A DNA stretch of 45,945 bases from Chloroflexota bacterium. Lineage in GTDB: Bacteria; Chloroflexota; Anaerolineae; UBA4142. The position numbers and the translations under genes were made by a program. This document shows, one piece after another, positions 33,412-41,602 of this stretch. The stretch's first letter is position 1, and the number at the start of each line of letters is the position of its first letter. Location: NCBI GenBank assembly GCA_023380675.1, contig JAMCRS010000031.1, forward strand, positions 1 to 45,945. Reading direction: 5' to 3'. The notes beneath the pieces were generated by a model, which saw only the letters and a program-made list of their open reading frames with translations, ran no database searches and was not told where the DNA came from.

Positions 33412-33894
33412 GTGGAAGAAGATAGTCGATGGTATGAGAAGAAGCACTTTGTGGAAGACGTAGGTCTGCTGTTCGAGCAGAGTGCGCAGCCGCGGATGGC
33501 TGGACGCATCATGGGGTGGCTGTTGATCTGCGATCCACCTTATCAATCGACCAGCGATCTCGCCACGGTGCTCGGCGCCAGCAAAGCGTCCATTAGCACG
33601 ATGACGCGCCTGCTTTTACAAATCAACTTGATCGAGAGGGTGGGGGTGCCGGACCGCCGACGCGACCACTTTCGGATCAAACCGGGCGCGTGGATCGAGC
33701 TGATGCGCGAGCACCTGGAAGAGATCCGCGCGGGACGACAGCTCGGCGAGCGCGGACTCAAGCTGCTGGAAGTACAGTCCCCCGAGAGCAAAGAGCGTTT
33801 GCTCGAGCTGCGCGACCTGTACGGTTTTTTCGAACAGGAGTATCCAGCCTTGTTCGCCCGCTGGGAGAAGGAACGGAAAAGGACATCGCGCTGA
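33412..33894 (+). CDS. GbsR/MarR-family transcriptional regulator, about 160 aa
   Basis: A winged helix-turn-helix repressor-like protein: RMAGRIMGWLLICDPPYQS then TSDLATVLGASKASISTMTRLL is the helix-turn-helix, followed by the wing (LIERVGVPDRRRDHFRIKPG) and a C-terminal dimerisation helix. The family (GbsR-like) includes regulators of osmolyte, choline and export genes. It is the first gene of the export operon and probably regulates it. The start is unclear: a GTG at 33412 lies 4 nt after GGGAGG, while a GTG at 33379 at the transcription start would give a leaderless message with 11 more residues. Confidence 0.82.
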   Translation: MEEDSRWYEKKHFVEDVGLLFEQSAQPRMAGRIMGWLLICDPPYQSTSDLATVLGASKASISTMTRLLLQINLIERVGVPDRRRDHFRIKPGAWIELMREHLEEIRAGRQLGERGLKLLEVQSPESKERLLELRDLYGFFEQEYPALFARWEKERKRTSR

Positions 33895-33907
33895 ACGGCG
33901 GTGGTCT

Positions 33908-36136
33908 ATGATTCTCACGAACTTGCTTCGACGACCCACTCGAACGCTCCTGACGATTGCCGGCATTGCTATTGGCGTTGCGGCCGTAGTTGCCCTGGGG
34001 GGCTTCGCCGAAGGCTATATCAATTCCTATAGCACCATCCTGACCTCGAGCGGCGCGGACCTCATCCTCGCGCAGGCGGACGCGGCGGATATTCTTTTCT
34101 CGGCCGTGGACGACGGAGTCGGCGCTCAGGTGGCCTCGATGTCGTCCATCAAAGAGGCTTCGGGCGTTTTGATGGGAATGGTGTCGACGCCGGACGTGCC
34201 GTATTTCTTTGTCTTCGGGCTCGCTCCGAACGAATTCGGCATGCGGCATTATCAGGTGGTCGAAGGCAAGCCGATCGTCGGCGCGCGGCAGATGCTGCTC
34301 GGCCGCATCGCGCAGCGGAATTTTCACAAAGGCGTGGGCGACTATTACAAGATTCAGGACGTCTCGTTTCGCATCGTGGGAATCTATGAGACGGGCCAAG
34401 GTATCGAGGAGAACGGCGCGGTGATTGCCCTCGACCAGGCTCAGGAGATCTTCAAACGGCCAAATCAGGTCGCCTATTACCAGATCAAGGTTCGTCAGCC
34501 GGAACAGGTGCCGGCCGTGATCGCGCAGCTCGAACGGCGTTTTCCCAAGCTGACGCCGTCTCGCTCGGCGAATTACATGGACAACCAGCAGGAATCCACG
34601 ATGCTCCGGGCTATGGGCTGGTTTATCGGTCTGCTCGCGGTGGTGGCCGGCGGTTTGGGAATGATGAACACGATGCTCATGAGCGTGTTCGAACGAACGC
34701 GTGAGATTGGCGTGCTGCGCGCGGTCGGCTGGCGCAAGGGTCGCGTGCTGCGGATGATCTTTGGCGAGGCGGTCGTGCTGAGCATTTTGGGCGGGCTGGT
34801 GGGCAACGCCCTCGGCGTCGCCTTGCTGTTCGGTATCAACCAGGTGCCGGCGCTGGTGGGCATGATGGACAACGCGTACTCTTCCGCACTGTTCGTCGAG
34901 GCGATGTGCGTCGCGCTGTTCTTGGGCGCGGTCGGCGGTGCCTACCCGGCGTGGCGCGCCGCGCGCCTCCAGCCAGTTGAAGCGATGCGGTACGATGGCT
35001 CGGCCGGCAAAACGGGCGATTCCAGCGCGTCGTCGCGATTCGGGGGCATGGCGCTTCGCAACCTCATGCGCCAGCGCACGCGCAGCTTGCTGACCATGCT
35101 CGCCATTGGCGTGGGGGTTGGTCTGGTCGTCGCGCTCGGGGGGATGGGAGCGGGAATGCTGGAGCAGCTGGGCGGCTTGGGTAGCCAGATCGGCGACCTG
35201 ACGGTGAGTGAGGCCAAGGCCTCCGATATGAGCGTTGCCGCGATCGACGATAAGGTCGGCCGCTATGCCGCGACGCTGCCGGACGTTGAGCAGGTGTCTG
35301 GCCTGCTCCTCGGTGTTGCGTCGATGCCCGGCACCCCCTACGTGCTCGTCCTGGGTATGGACCCGGCCAGTTACGGCTTTCGGCACTTTGCCATTACCGA
35401 AGGGGCGCGGCTCAAGCTGCCTCGCGAAGTCATGCTCGGAAAGGTGGCTGCCAAGAACTATAAAAAGCATGTGGGCAGTACGATGCAGCTTGTGGGCAAC
35501 AGCTACCGCGTCGCGGGGATCTTTGAGACCGGCATCGGCTACGAAGACAGCAGCGCGGTTCTCTCGCTGGCTGAAGCCCAGCGTGTTTTCAAGAAACCCA
35601 ATCAGGTTTCGTTTTACGGTATCAAGCTGAGAGACCCGTCCAAGGCCGAGACAGTGCGACGTCAAATCGAAACACATGCGCCGAACGTGGTCGTTTCCCG
35701 TTCTACGGAGTTCGGCGAAAAGACGAACGATATGCAGTCGTTCGGCATGATGACGAACGCCCTCTCGCTGGTGTCGATCTTGGTGGGCGGCGTTGGAATG
35801 ATGAACGCGATGCTCATGAGCGTCTACGAACGGACCCGCGAGATTGGCACGCTGCGCGCTCTCGGATGGCGCAGACGCCGTGTGATCTGGATGATCGTCC
35901 GCGAAGCAGTCCTGCTCAGCATTTTGAGCGGGGCCGCCGGCGTCGCGCTGGGCATCGCACTGGGCTCTTTGATCAGCATGGAGCCGACGATGGGTTCCTA
36001 CCTAAAGGGAGTTTACGGCGCTGCCTTGCTGGCGCAGGCGATGCTGATCGCCCTCTTTCTGGGCGCCGTCGGCGCCATCTACCCGGCCTGGCGGGCGTCC
36101 AACTTGTCGCCGGTCGAGGCGCTGCGTTACGAATAG
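33908..36136 (+). CDS. ABC exporter permease, two fused MacB/FtsX-type units, 742 aa
   Basis: Two homologous halves (about 1-373 and 374-742). Each has an N-terminal membrane helix, a large periplasmic MacB_PCD-like region and three C-terminal helices. The same block recurs in both: GLGMMNTMLMSVFERTREIG then LRAVGW in the first and GVGMMNAMLMSVYERTREIG then LRALGW in the second. Each half also ends in a YPAWRA motif and a terminal PVEA(M/L)RY. MacB-type permeases are usually about 400-residue proteins that dimerise, so this one encodes a complete dimer in one chain. The ATPase and adaptor are downstream in the same operon. The gene starts 13 nt after the regulator. Confidence 0.93.
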   Translation: MILTNLLRRPTRTLLTIAGIAIGVAAVVALGGFAEGYINSYSTILTSSGADLILAQADAADILFSAVDDGVGAQVASMSSIKEASGVLMGMVSTPDVPYFFVFGLAPNEFGMRHYQVVEGKPIVGARQMLLGRIAQRNFHKGVGDYYKIQDVSFRIVGIYETGQGIEENGAVIALDQAQEIFKRPNQVAYYQIKVRQPEQVPAVIAQLERRFPKLTPSRSANYMDNQQESTMLRAMGWFIGLLAVVAGGLGMMNTMLMSVFERTREIGVLRAVGWRKGRVLRMIFGEAVVLSILGGLVGNALGVALLFGINQVPALVGMMDNAYSSALFVEAMCVALFLGAVGGAYPAWRAARLQPVEAMRYDGSAGKTGDSSASSRFGGMALRNLMRQRTRSLLTMLAIGVGVGLVVALGGMGAGMLEQLGGLGSQIGDLTVSEAKASDMSVAAIDDKVGRYAATLPDVEQVSGLLLGVASMPGTPYVLVLGMDPASYGFRHFAITEGARLKLPREVMLGKVAAKNYKKHVGSTMQLVGNSYRVAGIFETGIGYEDSSAVLSLAEAQRVFKKPNQVSFYGIKLRDPSKAETVRRQIETHAPNVVVSRSTEFGEKTNDMQSFGMMTNALSLVSILVGGVGMMNAMLMSVYERTREIGTLRALGWRRRRVIWMIVREAVLLSILSGAAGVALGIALGSLISMEPTMGSYLKGVYGAALLAQAMLIALFLGAVGAIYPAWRASNLSPVEALRYE

Positions 36137-36199
36137 CCGGCACCGGGGCCGTGGAAATCGACCGGTCGCCGCTGCGGCAATTGGATACCGGAGGTAGGA

Positions 36200-37303
36200 A
36201 TGAACAGGCGCAATCTCGCTATTGGAATCGTCGTGCTCGTGGCGCTTGGAGCCTTGTTCCTCACGCTGGGGGGCGGTTCGCTCGGTGCGCGGCCAACGCC
36301 AACGCCGGAGGCGTCCACGAGCGACTTCGAGAATCTGGTTACGGCATCCGGCACATTGCTCCCGGCCCGGCGTGCGAGTCTGGCCTTTCGAGCTTCCGGG
36401 CGTGTAACGAGGATTCGAGCCGCGGCGGGAGACGTGGTCAAACGCGGCGATGTCCTGGCTCAGATCGATTCACGCGAGCTGGCGGCGGCTGTCACGATCG
36501 CTCAGGCAAGCCTCGCGCAGCTCGTCGCCGGACCGACGAAAGAAGAGGTCGCCGTTGCGAAGGCCCAGCTCGACTCCGCTCGGGCGCAGCTGGACAAGGT
36601 ACGCACGGGGCCGACCCTGGAAGAAGCTGCCGTTGCCAAGGCCGCGCTTGACCGCGCTTCGGCCGATTTGAGCGATGCGCAGGCCGAGTATGACAAAGTA
36701 AAAGACGATCCCGGCGTGGGCGCGTATCCGCAGAGCGCTGCCTTGCATGCGGCGGCGGAAGCGTTCGAGTCCGCTCGCGCGCGGTTTGCGCAGGTCTCGA
36801 AAGGCGCGTCAGCCGAAGACGTTCGCGTCGCCGAATCGGCGGTCCAGGTGGCGCAGACGGAACTTGACCGTGTTCAGGCTCCGGCTCGAGCCGAGGAGAT
36901 TGCGGCCGCCCAGGCTCGACTTGACCAAGCGAACGCCGCTTTAGAGGACGCATCTTTGACGGCGCCGTTCGACGGCACGGTCGCGTCCGTGGACATCCGC
37001 GAAGGGGAGTTGTCTGTCGCCGGCACTCCCGTCGTGATGCTCGGCGATACGAGCGCTATGAGGCTGGAAACGAACGATCTCAGCGAGACCGACATCGCCG
37101 GGGTGAAGGTGGGCCAGGGGGCCAACGTTACCTTTGAAGGCTTTCCCGGCAAGACCTTTCCGGGCAAGGTCACGTTCCTTTCGCCGGTTTCTTCAGAAAG
37201 GCAGGGCGGCACCAACTATACGATCTACGTCGTATTTGACCAGCTTGACCCGACTCTGCTTTGGGGAATGACCGGACATATCGAGATCGACAAGGCCCAA
37301 TAG
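36200..37303 (+). CDS. HlyD/MacA-type periplasmic adaptor, 367 aa
   Basis: A signal-anchor (about 5-30), then a barrel-sandwich/lipoyl half (SGRVTRIRAAAGDVVKRGDVLAQIDS), long Ala/Glu-rich coiled-coil hairpin repeats (about 100-230, with two near-identical AGPTKEEVAVAKAQLDSARAQ / TGPTLEEAAVAKAALDRAS repeats), then the second half (LTAPFDGTVASVDIREGE) and a beta-barrel. It connects the permease with an outer component or substrate, as MacA does. AGGTAGGA precedes the ATG. In a cell without an outer membrane the adaptor would act at the membrane face. Confidence 0.92.
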   Translation: MNRRNLAIGIVVLVALGALFLTLGGGSLGARPTPTPEASTSDFENLVTASGTLLPARRASLAFRASGRVTRIRAAAGDVVKRGDVLAQIDSRELAAAVTIAQASLAQLVAGPTKEEVAVAKAQLDSARAQLDKVRTGPTLEEAAVAKAALDRASADLSDAQAEYDKVKDDPGVGAYPQSAALHAAAEAFESARARFAQVSKGASAEDVRVAESAVQVAQTELDRVQAPARAEEIAAAQARLDQANAALEDASLTAPFDGTVASVDIREGELSVAGTPVVMLGDTSAMRLETNDLSETDIAGVKVGQGANVTFEGFPGKTFPGKVTFLSPVSSERQGGTNYTIYVVFDQLDPTLLWGMTGHIEIDKAQ

Positions 37304-37335
37304 CGATTCAGCCGGCTGCCTTCCGGGAGGCTGTA

Positions 37336-38061
37336 ATGAGTTTCACTCCACAGACCGAATTGCATCAGAATAGATCTGACCTATCCCGTGCAGTGCTCGT
37401 GCGTTTTCTGCAGGTCCTCCTCGTCGTCGCGTTTCAAGCGGCAGTTCTGTTTCTGTCTGCAGGGCGAGTTGAATGGGTCGCCGCGTGGGTGTACGTCGCG
37501 GCGTATCTCGCCTGTGTCGCCGTGAATGCCGTCGTGTTGCTGCCCAAGCACCCGGAGATGATCGCAGAGCGCGCCGCGCCGAAGGAGAATGTCAAGTCGT
37601 GGGACAAGACGCTCTCCGGACTCGTCGGCGTCGCCTCGATGATTGCATTGGTCGTCGCTGGGATGGACTACCGATTTGCCTGGTCTCCCGGGTTCGCACT
37701 GGGAGTCGAGGGGCTCGGCTTGGCGTTCTTGGTGCTCGGTTACGCTTTGTTCAGTTGGGCAATGGCGTCCAACGAGTTCTTTTCGACGCTCGTGCGTATC
37801 CAGGATGATCGAGGACACGCGGTCGCAAGCGGCGGACCGTATCGCTTCATCCGTCATCCGGGCTATGCCGGCTGGGTGATCCTGAGCGCGGGCGGCCCGC
37901 TTTTGCTCGGGTCGCTTTGGGCGCTGGTGCCGACCGCACTTTCCGTCCTCTTGATGGTCTTGCGGACAAGCTTTGAGGACGCGACCTTGCAGGCCGAGCT
38001 TTCCGGCTACACAGAGTACGCCGCGCACGTTCGGTTCAAGCTCGTGCCCGGTGTCTGGTGA
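37336..38061 (+). CDS. isoprenylcysteine carboxyl methyltransferase-family membrane protein, 241 aa
   Basis: Five or so membrane spans and the signature GGPYRFIRHPGYAGWV (about 176-191), which is the SAM-binding end of ICMT/PEMT/NnrU-like membrane methyltransferases; TEYAAHVRFKLVPG near the C-terminus fits too. Bacterial members methylate lipids or small amphipathic molecules. Being in an ABC export operon, it may modify a lipid-like substrate before export. GGGAGG precedes the ATG at 37336. Substrate unknown. Confidence 0.85.
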   Translation: MSFTPQTELHQNRSDLSRAVLVRFLQVLLVVAFQAAVLFLSAGRVEWVAAWVYVAAYLACVAVNAVVLLPKHPEMIAERAAPKENVKSWDKTLSGLVGVASMIALVVAGMDYRFAWSPGFALGVEGLGLAFLVLGYALFSWAMASNEFFSTLVRIQDDRGHAVASGGPYRFIRHPGYAGWVILSAGGPLLLGSLWALVPTALSVLLMVLRTSFEDATLQAELSGYTEYAAHVRFKLVPGVW

Positions 38062-38123
38062 TCCGGCATGCTCCATTTCGCGCGCGCGGCAGGTGCTCCC
38101 GATCACTGAGACGAGGTTTGACG

Positions 38124-38303
38124 GTGAAACAGAACAGATCGAGCATTACGGCGGAGGGTATTGCGCTCGCCCGGGCGATGGAATCAGTAAGCCGGCGTCT
38201 GCGTGTTCCCGGCATACGCAATCGCACGAGTGCAGGTCGCGCTGAGTGGAATCACGAGCAGCCCTTCCGTGGACACGAGCGAGGGCGCGAGGTGACAGAA
38301 TGA
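38124..38303 (+). pseudogene. remnant of a SAM-dependent methyltransferase (N-terminus only)
   Basis: A short frame starting GTG with GAGG upstream begins VKQNRSSITAEGIALARAMES, close to the conserved N-terminus of the large SAM methyltransferase family whose members begin K-x-x-x-S-x-TAxxxAxxRAxE (PPM1/LCMT-like). After about 21 residues the match ends and the rest (RRLRVPGIRNRTSAG) has no known pattern. The stop overlaps the ATPase ATG (ATGA). Whether it is a deletion remnant or a short functional peptide cannot be decided. The 62 nt before it show no other feature. Confidence 0.5.
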
Positions 38304-39133
38304 CGGACGACGAGAAATATGTGGTCGAGACGAGCCAATTGACCAAGGTCTACGGCGGGAACGATGGCGTGCGTGCGCTCGACCGGATCGACCTCAAAAT
38401 ACGCTCCGGCGAATTCGTGGCGGTTATGGGACCTTCCGGCAGCGGCAAGAGCACGCTCTTGAATCTTCTGGGCGCGCTCGACCGTCCAAGCGAGGGCAGC
38501 TGCGCGGTCAGGGGGCAAGAGCTCGTCAGGGTTAAAGACCTCGACGCCTTCCGCTCCAGAACGGTCGGATTCATATTCCAGCTTCATAATCTGATTCCGA
38601 CGCTGACCGCGGTCGAGAACGTGGAAATCCCCATGCAAGAGGAGTCGATGAGCGATTCCGCGCGGCGCGCGCGCGCGGAACACCTGCTGGGCCTGACCGG
38701 GTTGAGCGATCGCCTGCATTTTATGCCGGCCCAGCTGTCGGGCGGCCAGCGGCAGCGGGTCGCAGTCGCGCGCGCCTTGGCGAATAATCCGGCGATCATA
38801 CTCGCCGACGAGCCTACTGGCAATCTCGACAGCAAAAGCACCGAAGAGATCATGGACCTCTTGCGGCGACTGAACCGCGAGCAAGGAACGACGTTCGTGA
38901 TCGTGACGCACAACCCCGCAGTTGCCCGGTCCGCCGATCGGATCGTCACGTTGCGAGACGGCAAAATCCTACGCGACGAACGGATTGAGAACGTCTTTCT
39001 GGAAGACCTGCGGGAATTCAAGCAGAGCGCGCTCGGCCACGCACTAGTCGAACATGGCGTACCTCCGGAATTGAGCGGTCTCGGCCTCGAGACGATCGCC
39101 GCTGGCATGAAAGAGGTGCTGCAAAAGATATGA
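38300..39133 (+). CDS. ABC transporter ATPase (MacB/LolD type), 277 aa
   Basis: Walker A GPSGSGKSTLLNLLG (about 41-55), signature LSGGQRQRVAVARAL and Walker B IILADEPTGNLDS are intact, with the D-loop LDSKST. It is the LolD/MacB subgroup and powers the fused permease at 33908. A C-terminal extension of about 45 residues (after VTLRDGKI) ends in GMKEVLQKI. The ATG at 38300, with GAGGTGACAG upstream, overlaps the remnant frame by 4 nt. The stop overlaps the next ATG by 4 nt. Confidence 0.95.
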   Translation: MTDDEKYVVETSQLTKVYGGNDGVRALDRIDLKIRSGEFVAVMGPSGSGKSTLLNLLGALDRPSEGSCAVRGQELVRVKDLDAFRSRTVGFIFQLHNLIPTLTAVENVEIPMQEESMSDSARRARAEHLLGLTGLSDRLHFMPAQLSGGQRQRVAVARALANNPAIILADEPTGNLDSKSTEEIMDLLRRLNREQGTTFVIVTHNPAVARSADRIVTLRDGKILRDERIENVFLEDLREFKQSALGHALVEHGVPPELSGLGLETIAAGMKEVLQKI

Positions 39134-39723
39134 TCCGGGATGGGATCCGAGTTCTGCCGGCGACGCCCAGTCGGTGGCGCGATCTTGAGCTGCTCTTCGG
39201 CCCGCGCGGCGCCTATGCCGGCTGCTGGTGCATGTGGTGGCGTGTCAGTCATGCGGAGTTTGCGCGGCGCAGCGATCGGCAAAACAAGCGGGAGATGCGC
39301 CGCTTGGTCGCGCAAGGCCAGGTGCCTGGACTGCTTGCATACAAAGGCCGTGTGCCGGTCGCATGGTGCTCGCTTGGGCCGCGGGAGAAGTTTGCCGGAT
39401 TAGAACACTCGCGAACACTCAAGCGGGTCGATGAACAACCGGTTTGGTCCATCGTTTGTTTTTTCGTCGCGCGGGAATTTCGTGGCCAAGGTATCATGGA
39501 GCCATTGCTCAAAGCGGCAATCCAGTATGCGTCCAGGCACGGCGCTAAAATCGTCGAAGGCTATCCGCTGCCGGGCGGCCGCCAGCTCACCGGTTCCAGC
39601 GGCTATACGGGCATCGCGTCGACCTTTCGTCGTGTCGGATTCGTTCGCGTTGCTCAACGCGACACGCGTCCGATAATGCGCTACTTTGTCGAGTCTACTT
39701 CGGCAAAGCGTGCCAGGCGTTAA
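39130..39723 (+). CDS. GNAT-family N-acetyltransferase, 197 aa
   Basis: A GNAT fold with the acetyl-CoA-binding motif A in VWSIVCFFVAREFRGQGIMEPLL (RxxGxG/A: REFRGQGI) and following KAAIQYASRHGAKIVEGYPLP. The N-terminal part (GAYAGCWCMWWRVSHAEF) is the variant seen in a GNAT subgroup of unknown substrates. It overlaps the ATPase by 4 nt (ATGA), so it belongs to the export operon and may acetylate the exported molecule. Operon ends here. Confidence 0.85.
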   Translation: MIRDGIRVLPATPSRWRDLELLFGPRGAYAGCWCMWWRVSHAEFARRSDRQNKREMRRLVAQGQVPGLLAYKGRVPVAWCSLGPREKFAGLEHSRTLKRVDEQPVWSIVCFFVAREFRGQGIMEPLLKAAIQYASRHGAKIVEGYPLPGGRQLTGSSGYTGIASTFRRVGFVRVAQRDTRPIMRYFVESTSAKRARR

Positions 39724-39811
39724 TGCCAAGCAGTGATGTGGTTGCCCGTGATACGTGGCGCCTACGTCTTTATACAGGCCCCTCGTACGCGTTAACGGGT
39801 CACATTTGGCT

Positions 39812-39848
39812 CTCGAAATCACGCATGGTAGAGACGTGTCGGTGACAC
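39812..39848. repeat. 37-nt direct repeat, copy 1
   Basis: Identical over 37 nt to 39889-39925 (CTCGAAATCACGCATGGTAG then AGACGTGTCGGTGACAC). In this copy only the inner 5 bp (GTGTC/GACAC) can pair. Copies are spaced by 40 nt. Confidence 0.85.
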
Positions 39849-39888
39849 CCATCGCGTCCCGCAAGGAGACAAGATCGCCAAACGGCTC

Positions 39889-39930
39889 CTCGAAATCACG
39901 CATGGTAGAGACGTGTCGGTGACACGTCTC
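39889..39930. repeat. 37-nt direct repeat, copy 2, with perfect hairpin
   Basis: Copy 2 (39889-39925) continues into GTCTC so that GAGACGTGTC (39908-39917) and GACACGTCTC (39921-39930) form a perfect 10-bp inverted repeat with a 3-nt loop. GAGACG...CGTCTC palindromes are common dispersed repeats in some Cyanobacteria and Chloroflexota, so this may be a dispersed palindromic element. No cas genes or further copies were found. Confidence 0.8.
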
Positions 39931-40089
39931 CTCCACATTGGCATGTAGACGCTCACGCCAAGGCAATTCGTCGGCCAGATCTTTTTGAACAATCCCTGCG
40001 GGTGAGGGGCGGTACATTGATGCCAAGCTACGCCTGCCGACTTTTTTCAGCGGAGGCCTGCCCGAGCCCGACTTACCCTTCAAAACCCC

Positions 40090-40118
40090 TTGAGACCCTC
40101 TCGCATTCGTGCTATAAT
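40090..40118 (+). promoter_or_regulatory. promoter of the CPBP protease operon
   Basis: TTGAGA (40090-40095), 17 nt, TATAAT (40113-40118). The chosen ATG at 40138 is only 19 nt past the -10 box. Confidence 0.75.
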
Positions 40119-40137
40119 GCCGCGCATTGGCCCGCGA

Positions 40138-41034
40138 ATGACACTCTCTCGTATTCTCACAAGGACGCTCCAGTTCTCGCCCCGCGGATACGCCGGCTCT
40201 GTGGTCAGCGACGCTCGTGTATCCTTACGGCGTTTCTTCCACGACGGAGCCGCGATCGTTGCGCTTGTCGTTCTCGTTCTTCCGTGGGTATCGCTTTTTC
40301 TTCTGAGGTCGACGCTCGATTGGTTGTGGGAGATCGGCGGCATCGCCGCTGTCGTTGTGCTGATTTGGTGGATGTCCCGAGCCGGCATGACGTCTCCCTC
40401 CGAGATCCGGCGGCCGGCGCTCGAGTCCATTTTCGCCATCGCGCTCGTCGCGCTGTGGATGGTCTGGCGCGTCGGCATTTGCAGCAAGTCGTTCTTCTTT
40501 CTCCCAGCCGGTTTCGACTGCTACAAGAGCACCGATTTTGAGATCCTGCCGAAGGTGGTCGAGTTGGCCGTGTTTCCGGTTGCGGCCCTCTTCGCCGCCG
40601 GCTACAGCCTCAAGGCGCTCGGCGTCGGCATTGATCTGCGGGCTTGGTGGATTTCGATCCCGGCAATCCTATTGATGATCGGTTACGCGGTGTACATGCG
40701 TCACGGCGACGTGGCGGGCCTCGCCCAGAGCGGCGTCGAGTTCTTTTTTGCAGCCGGCCTGCCGGAGGAAATTGCGTTTCGGGCGATCCTGTTGACGCGG
40801 CTGGAAGCGTGGTGGAAGAATCCGGCATGGGCGCTCTTTGGCGCTTCGGCGATATTCGGTCTGTCGCACCTCCCGATCGACTATTTGTTCTTCACCTCGC
40901 ACAACTGGACCGAAACCTGGATTGCCGCACTGACCTTTCAAATGGGATTTGGTGCGGCGCTCGGGTTTGCGTACCAGCGCACCCGCAATATCTGGCCTTT
41001 GGTTGTCCTGCATGCTCTCGTCGACGCGGCGTAA
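40138..41034 (+). CDS. CPBP-family intramembrane metalloprotease, 298 aa
   Basis: Motif 1 EExxxR is present (Glu210, Glu211, Arg215 in LPEEIAFRAIL), motif 2 FxxxH with His244 in FGLSHLPIDY and a third polar patch in LHALVDA near the end: the Abi/CAAX protease (CPBP) signature. About eight membrane spans. Family members cleave within or near membranes, and some act on bacteriocins or prenylated peptides; the substrate here is unknown. The start is uncertain: the ATG at 40138 lies just after the promoter without a Shine-Dalgarno site, and a GTG near 40201 is possible. Confidence 0.85.
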   Translation: MTLSRILTRTLQFSPRGYAGSVVSDARVSLRRFFHDGAAIVALVVLVLPWVSLFLLRSTLDWLWEIGGIAAVVVLIWWMSRAGMTSPSEIRRPALESIFAIALVALWMVWRVGICSKSFFFLPAGFDCYKSTDFEILPKVVELAVFPVAALFAAGYSLKALGVGIDLRAWWISIPAILLMIGYAVYMRHGDVAGLAQSGVEFFFAAGLPEEIAFRAILLTRLEAWWKNPAWALFGASAIFGLSHLPIDYLFFTSHNWTETWIAALTFQMGFGAALGFAYQRTRNIWPLVVLHALVDAA

Positions 41035-41077
41035 AGCCGCCGCGCCGAACACCGCTTTGACTCGATACGGCAGAAAC

Positions 41078-41602
41078 ATGGCTTTCAAACTGAATTCGAT
41101 GCGAGTGCTGGAGGCCCGCAAGATCTCGTATGTGTCCAAGACCTACGACCCCGCCGGAGAGTTCCATTCGGCGACCGAGGCGGCGGCCTTGCTCGGCGCG
41201 CCGGCGCACACTGTCTTGAAAACGCTCGTCGTCCTCCGCGATCCTCCGAAGAGCGGCAAACCGCTGTTGGTCATGGTTCCGTCGGACCGCGAGCTCGCGC
41301 TGCGGCGGCTCGCCAAGTCGATCGGCGAAAAGAAACTGAGGATGGCGACGCAGCGCGAAGCGGAGTCGATGACGGGTCTCCAGGTCGGCGGCATCAGCGC
41401 GCTCGCCCTCTTGAACCGCGGTTTCGAGGTCTGCATCGACGAGTCGGCGGCGGCGCTGGATCAGGTCCACGTGAGCGCCGGCCAGCGTGGGATTGACCTG
41501 CAATTGGCGGTCCGGGACCTGATCTCCGTAACACGCGCCAGGACGGTCTGCGCCACGGACGACGAGGAACGGCTGGATGGCAGTTCAGGACCGATGGATT
41601 GA
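41078..41602 (+). CDS. YbaK/EbsC-type aminoacyl-tRNA deacylase, 174 aa
   Basis: The YbaK/ProX fold is seen in TATEAAALLGAPAHTVLKTLVV-like spacing (EAAALLGAPAHTVLKTLVV), LLVMVPSDRELALRRLAK and a central TGLQVGGISALALL motif. These proteins hydrolyse mischarged tRNA (Cys-tRNA-Pro). The ATG at 41078 follows the protease stop by 43 nt with no clear Shine-Dalgarno site, and a second Met is 7 codons on. The last 26 nt overlap the next gene. Confidence 0.88.
   Translation: MAFKLNSMRVLEARKISYVSKTYDPAGEFHSATEAAALLGAPAHTVLKTLVVLRDPPKSGKPLLVMVPSDRELALRRLAKSIGEKKLRMATQREAESMTGLQVGGISALALLNRGFEVCIDESAAALDQVHVSAGQRGIDLQLAVRDLISVTRARTVCATDDEERLDGSSGPMD

Larger units (their letters stand above)
39724..40089. 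other. non-coding interval with direct repeats
   Basis: No gene is supported on either strand. It contains the two 37-nt direct repeats described separately, and no strong terminator or promoter until 40090. The sequence ATGCCAAG occurs near both ends (about 39723 and 40020). Confidence 0.6.

Noticed and set aside
33758..35677. Long open frame of 639 codons on the minus strand
   Set aside because: It lies fully antisense to the fused permease, whose halves are clearly homologous to known proteins. His/Arg/Glu-rich content is typical of GC-rich shadow frames.
38062..38123. Short gap before the methyltransferase remnant as a regulatory element
   Set aside because: No hairpin, promoter or riboswitch-like structure could be supported there.
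39812..39925. Two 37-nt repeats with a 40-nt spacer as a minimal CRISPR array
   Set aside because: Only two copies, no cas genes in the window, no leader, and copy 2 continues into a longer palindrome that copy 1 lacks. Dispersed palindromic repeat is a better explanation. A genome-wide count would settle it.
39400..40083. 227-codon minus-strand frame across the repeats
   Set aside because: It overlaps the acetyltransferase antisense and the repeated elements; no domain recognised and no ribosome-binding site of note.
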